Shown here in pieces: positions 1-7,494 of a stretch of DNA of 15,416 bases. The stretch covers positions 1-15,416 of the forward strand of contig JAMCYB010000020.1 in assembly GCA_023474385.1 (NCBI GenBank), read 5' to 3'. The translations under genes were made by a program, and so were the position numbers. This DNA comes from Candidatus Martarchaeota archaeon (GTDB lineage: Archaea; Micrarchaeota; Micrarchaeia; Micrarchaeales; Micrarchaeaceae). The notes under the pieces were generated by a model that searched no databases, had not been told where the DNA came from, and saw nothing but the letters and a program-made list of their open reading frames with translations. The first letter of the stretch is position 1. Each line of letters opens with the position of its first letter.

Positions 1-117
1 AGAACCAATAATGAAGTATGTGTGCCATATGGTTATTGTTTTATGGCAACCCCGTTTTACGCTTCTCCTTTCCCACACCCAGATTCAAGCTGGTTTTCTT
101 ACAAACCCCAAACCTTA
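1..117. other. left-edge stretch with no supported gene
   Basis: I see no supported gene here. Plus frame 1 stays open from base 1 to a TAA at 172-174 (57 codons), and frame 2 is open to a TAG near base 118. Neither has recognisable motifs or a convincing start, and the frame-1 translation (tyrosine, proline and phenylalanine rich) does not look like the other proteins here. It could be the tail of a gene that begins outside the window. A weak 7-bp inverted repeat pairs 23-29 (TGCCATA) with 42-48 across a 12-base loop. No tRNA, box C/D or box H/ACA signature was found by eye. Confidence 0.3.
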
Positions 118-150
118 GGTGCGCACCGCATTGGTGCGCATCCTCTTTAT
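104..150. repeat. GC-rich hairpin element, copy A
   Basis: A perfect 8-bp inverted repeat: TGCGCACC at 120-127, a 5-base loop, and GGTGCGCA at 133-140. It extends to about 11 bp if one base (141) bulges, because AGG at 117-119 can pair with CCT at 142-144. The left flank reads AACCCCAAACCTTA and the right flank TCCTCTTTAT. The same architecture, with nearly the same flanks and orientation, recurs at 721-760. This copy lies just upstream of the 59-aa gene, and its TTTAT flank could double as part of that gene's TATA box. Terminator debris and a regulatory hairpin are alternative readings. Confidence 0.55.
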
Positions 151-179
151 GATTTCAACAATAAACTGCAGTGGTAACC

Positions 180-359
180 ATGGGAATAATCCATAGAGCA
201 GATAAAGAACATGTGCTTGATGATGACAAGAGGCCTGTCAAGGTTGTAAAGGACGGCGAGAACTCATGGCACATAGAATATGACGAATCTCCAGAAGCGC
301 TCAACGGCACGAAAAAGACAATAACTATGTCGGACCTTCTCAATTATAATAAAAAGTGA
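180..359 (+). CDS. small orphan protein (59 aa)
   Basis: I do not recognise this protein. It is short, charged and without a membrane segment, has an acidic run (residues 12-15, LDDD), and ends in a lysine-rich tail (NYNKK). The stop lies four bases before the next start, so the two genes look co-transcribed and possibly translationally coupled. I chose ATG 180 because GTGGT lies a few bases upstream as a plausible ribosome-binding site. An in-frame GTG at 171 would add three residues. The antisense frame at 155-343 is also open but looks like a shadow, since this strand has the linked downstream partner. It could be a partner of the Lrp-like protein, but only proximity suggests this. Confidence 0.55.
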   Translation: MGIIHRADKEHVLDDDKRPVKVVKDGENSWHIEYDESPEALNGTKKTITMSDLLNYNKK

Positions 360-363
360 TTTC

Positions 364-699
364 ATGGTGGTGGGAAACGGTAATTCGAGTTCCAAAAGTG
401 CGGCTAAAACGCTCTTCGCGAAGAAGGAGCAGCAGTACAGCATAAAGCGCGACGGAAAGAAGTTTTACAAGTTCTACCTTGTGAACCCCAAGGATAATGC
501 CGATCCAGATACCGTAGCTGAGAAGCTCATAAGCTTCGACGATGTTGAGGAAGTATATGTTGCAGATGGCGATTACGGCTTCATAGTCAAGACAAGGTTC
601 AGGGACGGGAAGGAGCCGAAGGACGTGTTTGGCTATATACACAACAAGATAGATGCCAAATACGGCGAGATAACCACGTATTACAAATACAAGAAATAG
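364..699 (+). CDS. small protein resembling an Lrp/AsnC effector (RAM) domain, no HTH
   Basis: A 111-aa protein. After a Ser/Lys-rich start (residues 1-25) comes a region with the alternating strand and helix pattern of a ferredoxin-like fold. Residues about 57-78 (FDDVEEVYVADGDYGFIVK) match the style of the Lrp/AsnC C-terminal ligand-binding (RAM) domain, in which a 'V.EVY...GDYD...V' strand pair is typical. No helix-turn-helix precedes it, so it would sense a ligand or modify another regulator rather than bind DNA itself. The C-terminus is Lys/Tyr rich. A GTGAT ribosome-binding-like sequence sits just before ATG 364. The family assignment rests on a short motif only; an unrelated ferredoxin-like fold is possible. 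Confidence 0.5.
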   Translation: MVVGNGNSSSKSAAKTLFAKKEQQYSIKRDGKKFYKFYLVNPKDNADPDTVAEKLISFDDVEEVYVADGDYGFIVKTRFRDGKEPKDVFGYIHNKIDAKYGEITTYYKYKK

Positions 700-707
700 G
701 TTATGCT

Positions 708-716
708 GTCTTTTTT
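708..716 (+). terminator. oligo-T terminator after the two small genes
   Basis: TGTCTTTTTT starts nine bases after the stop of the 111-aa gene. A run of six T residues on the coding strand is the usual archaeal intrinsic termination signal. It is followed directly by hairpin element B. Confidence 0.45.
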
Positions 717-720
717 GAAA

Positions 721-760
721 ACCCCAACCTTATGCGCGGCCTTTTGGCCGCGCCCTTATA
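721..760. repeat. GC-rich hairpin element, copy B
   Basis: A perfect 8-bp inverted repeat: GCGCGGCC at 734-741, loop TTTT at 742-745, and GGCCGCGC at 746-753. Its left flank, AACCCCAACCTTA, differs from that of copy A by one missing A, and its right flank CCTTATAT resembles TCCTCTTTAT of copy A. It sits between the convergent ends of the 111-aa gene and alaS, so it may act as a two-way terminator. The conserved flanks argue for a recurring element rather than a chance hairpin. Confidence 0.55.
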
Positions 761-763
761 TTG

Positions 764-3442
764 CTATTTTGTCAGCTTTCCTTCTGCAATCCTTTCTGAA
801 CCCCCGCCCTTGAAGCTGTTTCCAATGAGCTTTTTTGAGTTCTCCGTGATGAACTGCACTGCGCTCATGCCTGAATGCTCTCCTGCAGCGCACACCGCTT
901 CTCCTGCGCTGTTGTACAGTATGACGATTGCTTTGGTGTCTATCAGCACCGCCTTTGATGCTATCGACCTCAGCATTTTCCTGTCGTAATCCAGGCGCCT
1001 TACAAGACTCGATCCCTTAGCGTTTTCGGCTATCTCCTTGGCCACATACCCGCTGAGCTCGTCAGAAAGCTTTGAGTACTCCTTTGCGTATTCCCTGAGC
1101 TCGCCGAGCTTCTGGCCCACCCCAGCTTCAAGCTTGTCCAAATCAATGTTCGCCGAAGCGGCAATGCTCTTAAGGGTCCTATCCATGCTGTTTATGTAGT
1201 CCAGCGCGGCTGGCCCGGCCACGAATTCCAGCCTATCTATTCCATCGTGTATCCTGTACGAGCCTATTATGCGTATTATCCCTATCATGCCTTCCCTGTT
1301 CATCAGGTGAAGTCCGCCGCATGCCTCCGCATCTATCAGCCTGCCTGATAAGTCGTGTATCTGCACTATCCTCATCGTCGCTGCCGGCACGCCATGGCCC
1401 TGATATATCGAGAAGCCGAACCTCGATTCCGCTTCTGAGCGCCCCATCTCTTCAACCTCAACCTTTATCCCGTTGAGTATGTACTTGTTCGCGGTCGACT
1501 CTATCTCCTTAACCTGCGCTTCCGTGAGCTTTTCGTAATGCGCTACGTCTATGTGGGCCTTCTCTGCGCTCTTCTTGGCACCCTCCTGCCATGCATGCTT
1601 GCCTAGCACCTGCCTTGCGGCTGCGCTTATTAGGTGTGTTGCGGTGTGGTGGGCCATCAGCCTTGCCCTCCTTTCGGAATCTACGCGGCATTCGACTGTC
1701 TGCCCTACCTTGAAATCGGGCTTGGACTGCATCATGTGCACTATTACCCCATTTACTGATTGCACATCCTCGACCCTGATGCCGTTTATCGTTCCGTGGT
1801 CAGCCTCTTGCCCTCCACTTTCTGCATAGAACGGCGTGCTGTCCAGTATTACCATGTTGTTCTCAACCTTGAGCACCTTCGCCTTCGCTTCCTCTACGAA
1901 ATCGTAAAACAGCTTCTTCGTCTTGCTGATGCCGCCGACATCTATGTCGATCTTGCTGCGCTTCTCCTTCCTGCCTTCGACGAAGTCGCTCTTGACTATC
2001 GAGGTATAGAAGTTCTCCGGCACCTCTACGTCAATGCCCTTCTTGCCGAGCTCCTTCGCTATGTATTCCGGGGCTATGCCGTTGCTCTCATAGAGGGTCC
2101 TCAGTTTCTCTGCAGTCAGCTTCTCCTTCTTCCTTATTATTGAGTCTATTATGGCATTAGCAGAGCTCTTCGTGCTGTTGTAGCGCCTCCTTTCAACGTC
2201 TATTATCGTGCCAATCTCGTCTATAGCTGTGTCTATGTCGGGATATACCGGCTTCAGCTCTCTCGCATGGGATTCTATCAGCTTCATCAGGTCTATGTCC
2301 ATGCCGTATTCGTTCACGATATCGAAAACCCTGCGCAGTATGACGCGCAGGTTGTAGCCTCCTCCCACATTGCTTGGTAGGGCGCCGTCAGTTATGCCGA
2401 ATAGAAGCGTGCGCATGTGGTCCGCGACGGCATATGCGGACTGCATGGGCTTTATCGTGGAGTGGTAATCGTCCTTGCTTATGCCGGACCTGCGCATTAT
2501 CTCCTGCTCATAGTTCTCTCCGGCCTTCGAGGCATCTATGTCTATGTACCCTGCTATGGATGCCACGCTGCCGTATTTTGCATGGTCTGGCTTTATGCCC
2601 ATGTTCCTGTGTATGTACTCGAGCTGCTCCTTGAAAACGGAATCGTACAGCGTCTGCTTGCCGCTCTTGAACCAGATCAGGCGCTCAAAGCCCCATCCGA
2701 CATCCACTACCCTGCCCTTCAGCTCGCTCACTTTCCCGTTGCTGCTCTCAAACTGCGTGAACACGTTGTTGACTAGCTCCAGGCCGTTCGAGAATGCCTC
2801 GATGCACGGGCCGAACTCTGAGAAGTCGCCCATTGCCCATACATCCTCCGTATATGTCAGGCTTTTCTTTTTAACGCCCAGGATCTCTGTGAGGAACTTG
2901 AAATTGAGATCCATAGTGCGGTCGCGCCAGTAGCCCTCCTTGGGATAGTTGAAGGCATGCTGCCCGGCCATCATGAATGCAGTGAGATGCCTGCCCGTAA
3001 CGCCAACATTCTGTATGTCGTTGAAGCGCATGCACATCTGCGGCACTATCAAAGGATTGTCGCTGTATTCGAAGCTTATCCTTCCGTTCTCTATCCTCTG
3101 GAAATCCTGTATGCTCGCTATGGTGAAATAGAGGTCCTGCCTCCAGCGGCTCACCACAGGGTATTTCTCTATCTCGCTGTGGCCGTTCTCCTTGAAGAAT
3201 TTCGCGAACTTCTTCCAGAAGTCCGCATAGTTTATGTCAGAGGTCTTGCCGGTGAAGAAAGAGTATGGCTCGTGCTCCGAATCGCCGCATAGCTCCCTGT
3301 CTGCATCGAGCGTCCAGAAATTCTTGCCGCACGCCTTGCACTTCTTCCTTATGAAGCCCTCGCGCTCGAACAGCTCTGTCGAATAGTACGACTTGTAGTC
3401 CTTCGAAAAATCCTTCCTCAATGAATCCTTGTCGAGCTTCAT
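764..3442 (-). CDS. alaS: alanyl-tRNA synthetase, archaeal type
   Basis: Charges tRNA-Ala with alanine in the cytoplasm and removes mischarged Ser or Gly. The 892-aa length is normal for archaeal AlaRS. Numbered from the chosen start: a putative Zn site at Cys35, Cys38, Cys52 and perhaps His57 (archaeal-style N-terminus with CGD...EPY); class II motif 1 around 99-115 (RWRQDLYFT), motif 2 around 139-156 (RFNDIQNVGVTGRH), and motif 3 at 249-257 (GWGFERLIW). The editing domain has HHTATH at 598-603 and C708GGLH712. The glycine-rich C-terminal C-Ala end is GNSFKGGGSERIAEGKL. I chose ATG 3442 because it overlaps the nuclease stop codon as ATGA and begins with the usual family N-terminus; upstream in-frame starts back to 3511 would lie inside the nuclease gene. 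Probably translationally coupled to that gene. Confidence 0.97.
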   Translation of the reverse strand: MKLDKDSLRKDFSKDYKSYYSTELFEREGFIRKKCKACGKNFWTLDADRELCGDSEHEPYSFFTGKTSDINYADFWKKFAKFFKENGHSEIEKYPVVSRWRQDLYFTIASIQDFQRIENGRISFEYSDNPLIVPQMCMRFNDIQNVGVTGRHLTAFMMAGQHAFNYPKEGYWRDRTMDLNFKFLTEILGVKKKSLTYTEDVWAMGDFSEFGPCIEAFSNGLELVNNVFTQFESSNGKVSELKGRVVDVGWGFERLIWFKSGKQTLYDSVFKEQLEYIHRNMGIKPDHAKYGSVASIAGYIDIDASKAGENYEQEIMRRSGISKDDYHSTIKPMQSAYAVADHMRTLLFGITDGALPSNVGGGYNLRVILRRVFDIVNEYGMDIDLMKLIESHARELKPVYPDIDTAIDEIGTIIDVERRRYNSTKSSANAIIDSIIRKKEKLTAEKLRTLYESNGIAPEYIAKELGKKGIDVEVPENFYTSIVKSDFVEGRKEKRSKIDIDVGGISKTKKLFYDFVEEAKAKVLKVENNMVILDSTPFYAESGGQEADHGTINGIRVEDVQSVNGVIVHMMQSKPDFKVGQTVECRVDSERRARLMAHHTATHLISAAARQVLGKHAWQEGAKKSAEKAHIDVAHYEKLTEAQVKEIESTANKYILNGIKVEVEEMGRSEAESRFGFSIYQGHGVPAATMRIVQIHDLSGRLIDAEACGGLHLMNREGMIGIIRIIGSYRIHDGIDRLEFVAGPAALDYINSMDRTLKSIAASANIDLDKLEAGVGQKLGELREYAKEYSKLSDELSGYVAKEIAENAKGSSLVRRLDYDRKMLRSIASKAVLIDTKAIVILYNSAGEAVCAAGEHSGMSAVQFITENSKKLIGNSFKGGGSERIAEGKLTK

Positions 3443-4311
3443 GATATCGTCTTCTGGCCCCACCATACCTTGCACTGCTTGCCGAAGAATACGCAGTAGT
3501 TGCATTTCCACTTCTCCTCCTTCGGCACCGGCAGCGCCTTCCTTATACCTTTCCAGTACTTAAATACAAATTCTTTGCTCTTCTCGAGCTCGGCGCGGCT
3601 GTACTGGAATTTGTATATCTTTATCGTATCCTCGGTGAACTGGTTTATGTATTTTATGTACAGCGTGTCGCCTATCTCTCCCATCGATTTGACTTTCGAG
3701 AAGAACTCCTTCTCCACGTACTGCATGCTGTGCTTGCTCTGCTCTATGTGCATCGCGGCGAGCTGGCGCCTGAACTCGTCGGTAAGCACGAGCCTCTCCG
3801 TATAGTAGGCTTTCTTGAAATCCTCTAGCGTATACGTGCCGTTCTGTATATCCTCAAGCATAGACCTGTAGAACATCACCTGTACCTTGTTGGGCAGCAT
3901 CTGCGACGCATTTGGCAGGTTGTCATTGGCCCTTGTCTTGTCCTCCTCAACAGTGACTACTTCGTTCCTGAAATTGAGCTGGTCTATCTTGCCTACAAGG
4001 TTGAATCCCTCCATCCTCCCGAATACCTGCACCTCCCTCGTCCTGCCGTTCTCCTTTAGCGCGGAGAGGGCTATCGAGCTTGTATAGAGGGTCTTGTACA
4101 TGTAGTCCGCATAGCTCTTGGGCTCCAGGAGCACAGGCACGTTCGTCTCGTTCTCGAGCATCTCGTGCAGAAGCGTGCCCTTTTTCTCCTCGACGGTCTT
4201 CTTCTTGTCGCCGTAGAGATAGCGCAGCTCCATCTGCCTCTCGCACCAGTATTGCGACGCGATGTCCGTGACCCTTATGCTCTTCTTGTTGAGCATCGTT
4301 AGAACGCTCAT
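3439..4311 (-). CDS. PD-(D/E)XK nuclease with iron-sulfur cysteines, Cas4/Exo5-like
   Basis: A predicted single-domain DNA exonuclease of the Cas4/Exo V/AddB-type nuclease group. Numbered from ATG 4311: one N-terminal Cys at 23 (YWCERQ) plus a C-terminal trio at 270, 273 and 280 (KCNYCVFFGKQCKVW) would hold a 4Fe-4S cluster. His49 (GTLLHEML), Asp110 (GKID), the E123-D-K125 catalytic pair and Q144...Y148 (QVMFY) are the RecB-family motifs in the correct order. No CRISPR array, cas1/cas2 or helicase domain is present, so a repair or replication role like Exo5 seems likelier than spacer acquisition. An in-frame GTG at 4338 would add nine residues. The gene follows rtcB and overlaps alaS by four bases, so it shares a transcript with alaS at least. 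Confidence 0.8.
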   Translation of the reverse strand: MSVLTMLNKKSIRVTDIASQYWCERQMELRYLYGDKKKTVEEKKGTLLHEMLENETNVPVLLEPKSYADYMYKTLYTSSIALSALKENGRTREVQVFGRMEGFNLVGKIDQLNFRNEVVTVEEDKTRANDNLPNASQMLPNKVQVMFYRSMLEDIQNGTYTLEDFKKAYYTERLVLTDEFRRQLAAMHIEQSKHSMQYVEKEFFSKVKSMGEIGDTLYIKYINQFTEDTIKIYKFQYSRAELEKSKEFVFKYWKGIRKALPVPKEEKWKCNYCVFFGKQCKVWWGQKTIS

Positions 4312-4385
4312 TTTTTCAGCCCGCCTACCTATCTTCACAGCAAAAGCTCAGCGATTACCTCATTCATCATTAAGCATACTTGCCA

Positions 4386-4415
4386 GAAAAGAAATAAATA
4401 ATGCAGCTTTGCTGC
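4386..4415 (-). terminator. hairpin plus T-rich tract after rtcB
   Basis: Read on the minus strand, a 5-bp stem with a 3-base loop (GCAGC AAA GCTGC, 4415-4403) begins immediately after the rtcB stop codon. It is followed by a T-rich tract (ATTATTTATTTCTTTTC). This looks like a terminator or attenuator between rtcB and the nuclease gene. The ATTATTTATTT stretch could instead serve as a TATA-like element for the downstream nuclease-alaS pair. Confidence 0.4.
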
Positions 4416-7355
4416 CTAGCCTTTGGCAACGCCTATAGGCACAAGCCTCGCGACTATGTTTGATATCTTTGCCTCGCTTATGGTAGCTACAACGTCATCG
4501 ACGTTCTTGTACGCCTCCATCGCCTCCTCGCTTATGAGCTTCTTGCTCCTGACGCGGACTTCTATGTGCTTCTTTTCGAGCTCTCCGAGTGTTTGCGACA
4601 TAGGTATGTCACGTATGGCCTGGTGCCTGGACATCAACCGGCCTGAGCCATGGCACGACGATCCGAATGTCTCAGTCATGGCTTCTTCCCTTCCTGCGAG
4701 TATGTAGCTTGCAGTGCCCATGCTGCCGGGTATTATGACTGGCTGGCCGTAGGCCCTGTACGCCTTGGGCACTTCCTGCCTGCCAGGTGCGAAAGCCCTG
4801 GTGGCGCCCTTCCTGTGCACCATGAGCATCTTCTTCTTGCCCTCTATGCTGTGCTCCTCCAGCTTAGCTATGTTATGCGCGACGTCATACAGCAGCTCCA
4901 TGCCCATGCTGTCCGCGCTCTTGGCGAAGACTTCCTCGAAGCTCTTCCTTATGGAGCTCATCATTATCTGCCTGTTGGCGAATGCGAAATTGACAGCGGA
5001 GCGCATCGCACCGAGATAGTCCTGCGCCTCCTTCGAATCGATATATGCGTATGCAAGCTCAGGATCGGGCAACTTTATGCCGTTCTTAGACTGATACGTC
5101 GCCAAGGTATCAAGATAGTCGCTGCACACCTGGTGCCCATATCCCCTGGATCCGCTGTGCAGCATCACCACTATCTGGTTCTCTTTCAGACCGTAAGCGT
5201 TGGCGAGCCTTTCGTCAAATACCCTTTCCACTCTCTGCACCTCGAGGAAGTGGTTGCCTGCGCCCAATGTGCCGAGCTGCTGCCTGCCGCGGCTCTTTGC
5301 AGTTTTGCTTACCTTGTCCGGATTTGCACCGGCTATGTGGCCGTTCTCCTCTGTTCTATCGATGTCGTCCTTCCATCCGTACCCTTTCCCTATTATATAC
5401 TCAACGCCCTCCGTCGCGACCCGCTCGAGGTCCTCCTCTGTAAACCCGAGATTGATCTTGCTTCCAACGCCGCTTGGAACATTCTTGAAGAGAGAGTCCA
5501 TCAGCCTGTTAAGCTTTGGCCTAATATCTTTCTCTTCCATGCTGGTCTTCACAAGGCGGACCCCGCAGTTCGATACGACCATTGAATTCGCTATGAAATC
5601 GTGATTCTCGTCGTCCATAGATATGTCAAATACATCGCCGTTATATGCCCTCTTCTCTATGCTTATGATATCGTCATATATGAATCCGCTTCGACCTGCT
5701 TCGTTAACATTGCAGAATTCCTCGAACCCTACAGCATTATACACTCTTGGCTTGCCTTCTCTGCCCCATAATGTGTGCTTTACAAAAGAGGAGGATACGC
5801 CTTCGCTTGAGAACCGAGCAATTATGTCACTTGCCTTGACTTTGGCTTCTTGCAACATGGCAATCTTCAATCTCGCTTCTGATAGGCTGCTACGTTCGCC
5901 CTTCAGATAGTTTATATAAAGCGCGTAAAGGCTTGCCAATCGCTCTTTCTCAGCATTATAGGCATAACCAACCCTGCTAAGGAACCGCTCCATGTTCTCC
6001 GTGTTTGATAGTATTGAAAGCCTTAACCCTATTGTTGCTCCCCGCTTACCCACATACCTGTAACCATATACCCATGCAGGTTCGGACGTATTTACGCCCA
6101 AAGAGGACAGCATAAATCTGATATCTGACATGAACTGCAGGGCATTTTCGCTTAAGGATTCGAGCTTGTTGACGCTGAACGAAAGCTCGCATATATTCTG
6201 ATTGTTGTTTGACCTGGGCGTTGAGAGTTCTGCACCGAAGTAAGCGGCAAGGAAAAGTCTTTTATGCCAAGGCTCTGAATTCATAAGCCATACAGGTATG
6301 CGATATGCCGTTTCGCTTTTACTACCTGCAGGGCAGCCCAGGGCATACATCAAAATGCTGAACGCTTTTGAGGAGATGTGCAGTGAGTATTCCTCGAAGT
6401 CGAACCTTGATACGCCATATTGCGTATTTATAGTGTGCTTTCTTGACCTATGGTATATGTTACAGCTTAGACCAAGGGTTTCGATGTCTTTCTTGATTAT
6501 TTCTAGGTCCTCGCGCTTGCCATATATCTGTATTGGAAGTATGCCGCCATTGCCGTATGGTATTGTGCCATCGCCCATTACCATGCCAAACAATTTTAGC
6601 AGCATTGGCAGTTTATCTGAATCGTACGTTATATCCAAAAGATTGCGAGATTTTAAGAAATTTAGTACCTGTGAACGTGCATTGCCGCTATTGCCCACCC
6701 CCAGCCAATCCATAGCCCTCTTTATGCTCTCTTCGCCGATTATGGCTGCAGTGCAGGGTTTGGTGTATTCAATGCCCTCATAGCCGTTTACAAGTATTTT
6801 ATCCTTCTCTCTGACATCACTGGCATTTACCATGCCGCGTTGTGTCATCAGTGGATGATCGCCCGTAACAGATACCTTCTTGCCTAGCCGCGTTGATATC
6901 TCAAACAGCTCCCCGATAAATCTTTTTTTCATGAATAGCAGAGGTCTGGCTGATGCTCTGGCTCTTTTGGATTTATCAAATATGCTAAGGGTGTGGTATG
7001 TAATGTTGGCTATCCGCACGTAAGTGCCGTCATCACGATATATGCGAGTATCGGGATGCAGGCAGTTGATGTCAAAACCTATCGCCCCCGGGGATACAAT
7101 CCCATTATCTGCATCGAATGCCGCAACACCGCCTACAGGGAAGCCGTAGCCTTCGTGGCCGTCCGGCATGACAAGCATGCTGCCCACTATTGAGGGAAGC
7201 ATCGATGCGTTTACAGCCTGCATGAGCGTCCTATCCCTCTGTATATGCTCGAGTATGTATTTGTTGGCGTATAACCTGACTGGTACGTTCATACCCAGCT
7301 TTTCATCTTTCTCTATTTCGTATACTGCGTCTCCAACACGTTTCAAATCATACAT
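4416..7355 (-). CDS. rtcB: tRNA-splicing ligase RtcB, intein-containing precursor
   Basis: A GTP- and Mn2+-dependent RNA ligase that joins 2',3'-cyclic phosphate or 3'-phosphate ends to 5'-OH ends, chiefly tRNA exon halves after intron removal. The precursor is 979 aa; removing the 499-aa intein leaves 480 aa, the usual RtcB length. Extein motifs include MPDGHEGYGFPVGGVAAF, GFDINC/GVRL (metal-binding Asp and Cys), LGAGNHFLEV, LHSGSRGYGHQV, HNIAKLEEHS, HRKGATRAFAPG, and SCHGSGR with the His expected to be guanylylated. The C-terminus VARLVPIGVAKG is typical. I chose ATG 7355 over GTG 7364 because the N-terminus then begins MYDLKRV; a TATA box about 35 bases upstream implies a very short or absent leader. 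No archease gene is visible nearby. Confidence 0.96.
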   Translation of the reverse strand: MYDLKRVGDAVYEIEKDEKLGMNVPVRLYANKYILEHIQRDRTLMQAVNASMLPSIVGSMLVMPDGHEGYGFPVGGVAAFDADNGIVSPGAIGFDINCLHPDTRIYRDDGTYVRIANITYHTLSIFDKSKRARASARPLLFMKKRFIGELFEISTRLGKKVSVTGDHPLMTQRGMVNASDVREKDKILVNGYEGIEYTKPCTAAIIGEESIKRAMDWLGVGNSGNARSQVLNFLKSRNLLDITYDSDKLPMLLKLFGMVMGDGTIPYGNGGILPIQIYGKREDLEIIKKDIETLGLSCNIYHRSRKHTINTQYGVSRFDFEEYSLHISSKAFSILMYALGCPAGSKSETAYRIPVWLMNSEPWHKRLFLAAYFGAELSTPRSNNNQNICELSFSVNKLESLSENALQFMSDIRFMLSSLGVNTSEPAWVYGYRYVGKRGATIGLRLSILSNTENMERFLSRVGYAYNAEKERLASLYALYINYLKGERSSLSEARLKIAMLQEAKVKASDIIARFSSEGVSSSFVKHTLWGREGKPRVYNAVGFEEFCNVNEAGRSGFIYDDIISIEKRAYNGDVFDISMDDENHDFIANSMVVSNCGVRLVKTSMEEKDIRPKLNRLMDSLFKNVPSGVGSKINLGFTEEDLERVATEGVEYIIGKGYGWKDDIDRTEENGHIAGANPDKVSKTAKSRGRQQLGTLGAGNHFLEVQRVERVFDERLANAYGLKENQIVVMLHSGSRGYGHQVCSDYLDTLATYQSKNGIKLPDPELAYAYIDSKEAQDYLGAMRSAVNFAFANRQIMMSSIRKSFEEVFAKSADSMGMELLYDVAHNIAKLEEHSIEGKKKMLMVHRKGATRAFAPGRQEVPKAYRAYGQPVIIPGSMGTASYILAGREEAMTETFGSSCHGSGRLMSRHQAIRDIPMSQTLGELEKKHIEVRVRSKKLISEEAMEAYKNVDDVVATISEAKISNIVARLVPIGVAKG
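5568..7064 (-). mobile_element. RtcB intein with LAGLIDADG homing-endonuclease domain
   Basis: A 499-residue in-frame protein intron between GFDIN and CGVRLV of RtcB. It starts with Cys1 (CLHPDTRIY); block B is T67-G-D-H70; block F is VFDISMDDENHDFIAN around 478-492; and it ends MVVSN before Cys+1. The terminal Asn499 and Cys+1 are present, but the penultimate residue is Ser498 where most inteins have His. A LAGLIDADG endonuclease is suggested by LLKLFGMVMGDG (155-166, Asp165) and RLFLAAYFGAEL (269-280, Glu279); the second copy lacks the final Gly. A region around 400-445 looks like a helix-turn-helix DNA-binding insert. Sampled lines are about 38-45% GC, against up to about 57% in the flanking extein. 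The +1 Cys corresponds to a Mn2+ ligand of RtcB, so activity requires splicing. Confidence 0.93.
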
Positions 7356-7387
7356 AATGACCACTCTGATGATATTAGTGATAAAAG

Positions 7388-7396
7388 TTTATATAG
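7388..7396 (-). promoter_or_regulatory. TATA box for rtcB
   Basis: On the minus strand CTATATAAA lies about 33 bases before ATG 7355. With the usual archaeal spacing, transcription would begin near 7364-7366, giving a leaderless mRNA or a leader of about ten bases. It forms one half of a divergent promoter region with the 347-aa gene. Confidence 0.5.
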
Positions 7397-7443
7397 AACG
7401 TTTTATAAAATAGACACAAGGTTTATAATACTGCGCGGATTCC

Positions 7444-7452
7444 TTTTTATAT
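7444..7452 (+). promoter_or_regulatory. TATA box for the 347-aa gene
   Basis: TTTTTATAT about 45 bases before ATG 7495. The expected start site near 7475 leaves a leader of about 20 bases containing AAAGATGAT, a weak ribosome-binding-like sequence. Another AT-rich stretch (TTTATAAT at 7422-7429) is a second candidate. Confidence 0.4.
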
Positions 7453-7494
7453 CTGTAGCACAACTTTGGTATCGTTGCTCTAAAGATGATATAG

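Noticed and set aside
1..174. 57-codon open frame 1 reaching the left edge as a possible C-terminal gene fragment
   Set aside because: No motifs, a residue composition unlike the neighbours, and it runs through hairpin element A; a chance open frame of this length is plausible.
732..989. Plus-strand 85-codon frame starting at hairpin B
   Set aside because: Overlaps the conserved C-terminal end of AlaRS in antisense and has no ribosome-binding site or family features.
3439..4338. CRISPR-Cas adaptation locus suggested by the Cas4-like protein
   Set aside because: No repeats with regular spacers and no cas1, cas2 or effector gene occur anywhere in the window.
4650..5585. 311-codon open frame on the plus strand antisense to rtcB
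   Set aside because: It lies wholly opposite the conserved RtcB extein, has no recognisable motifs, and its length is explained by the codon bias of the real gene on the other strand.
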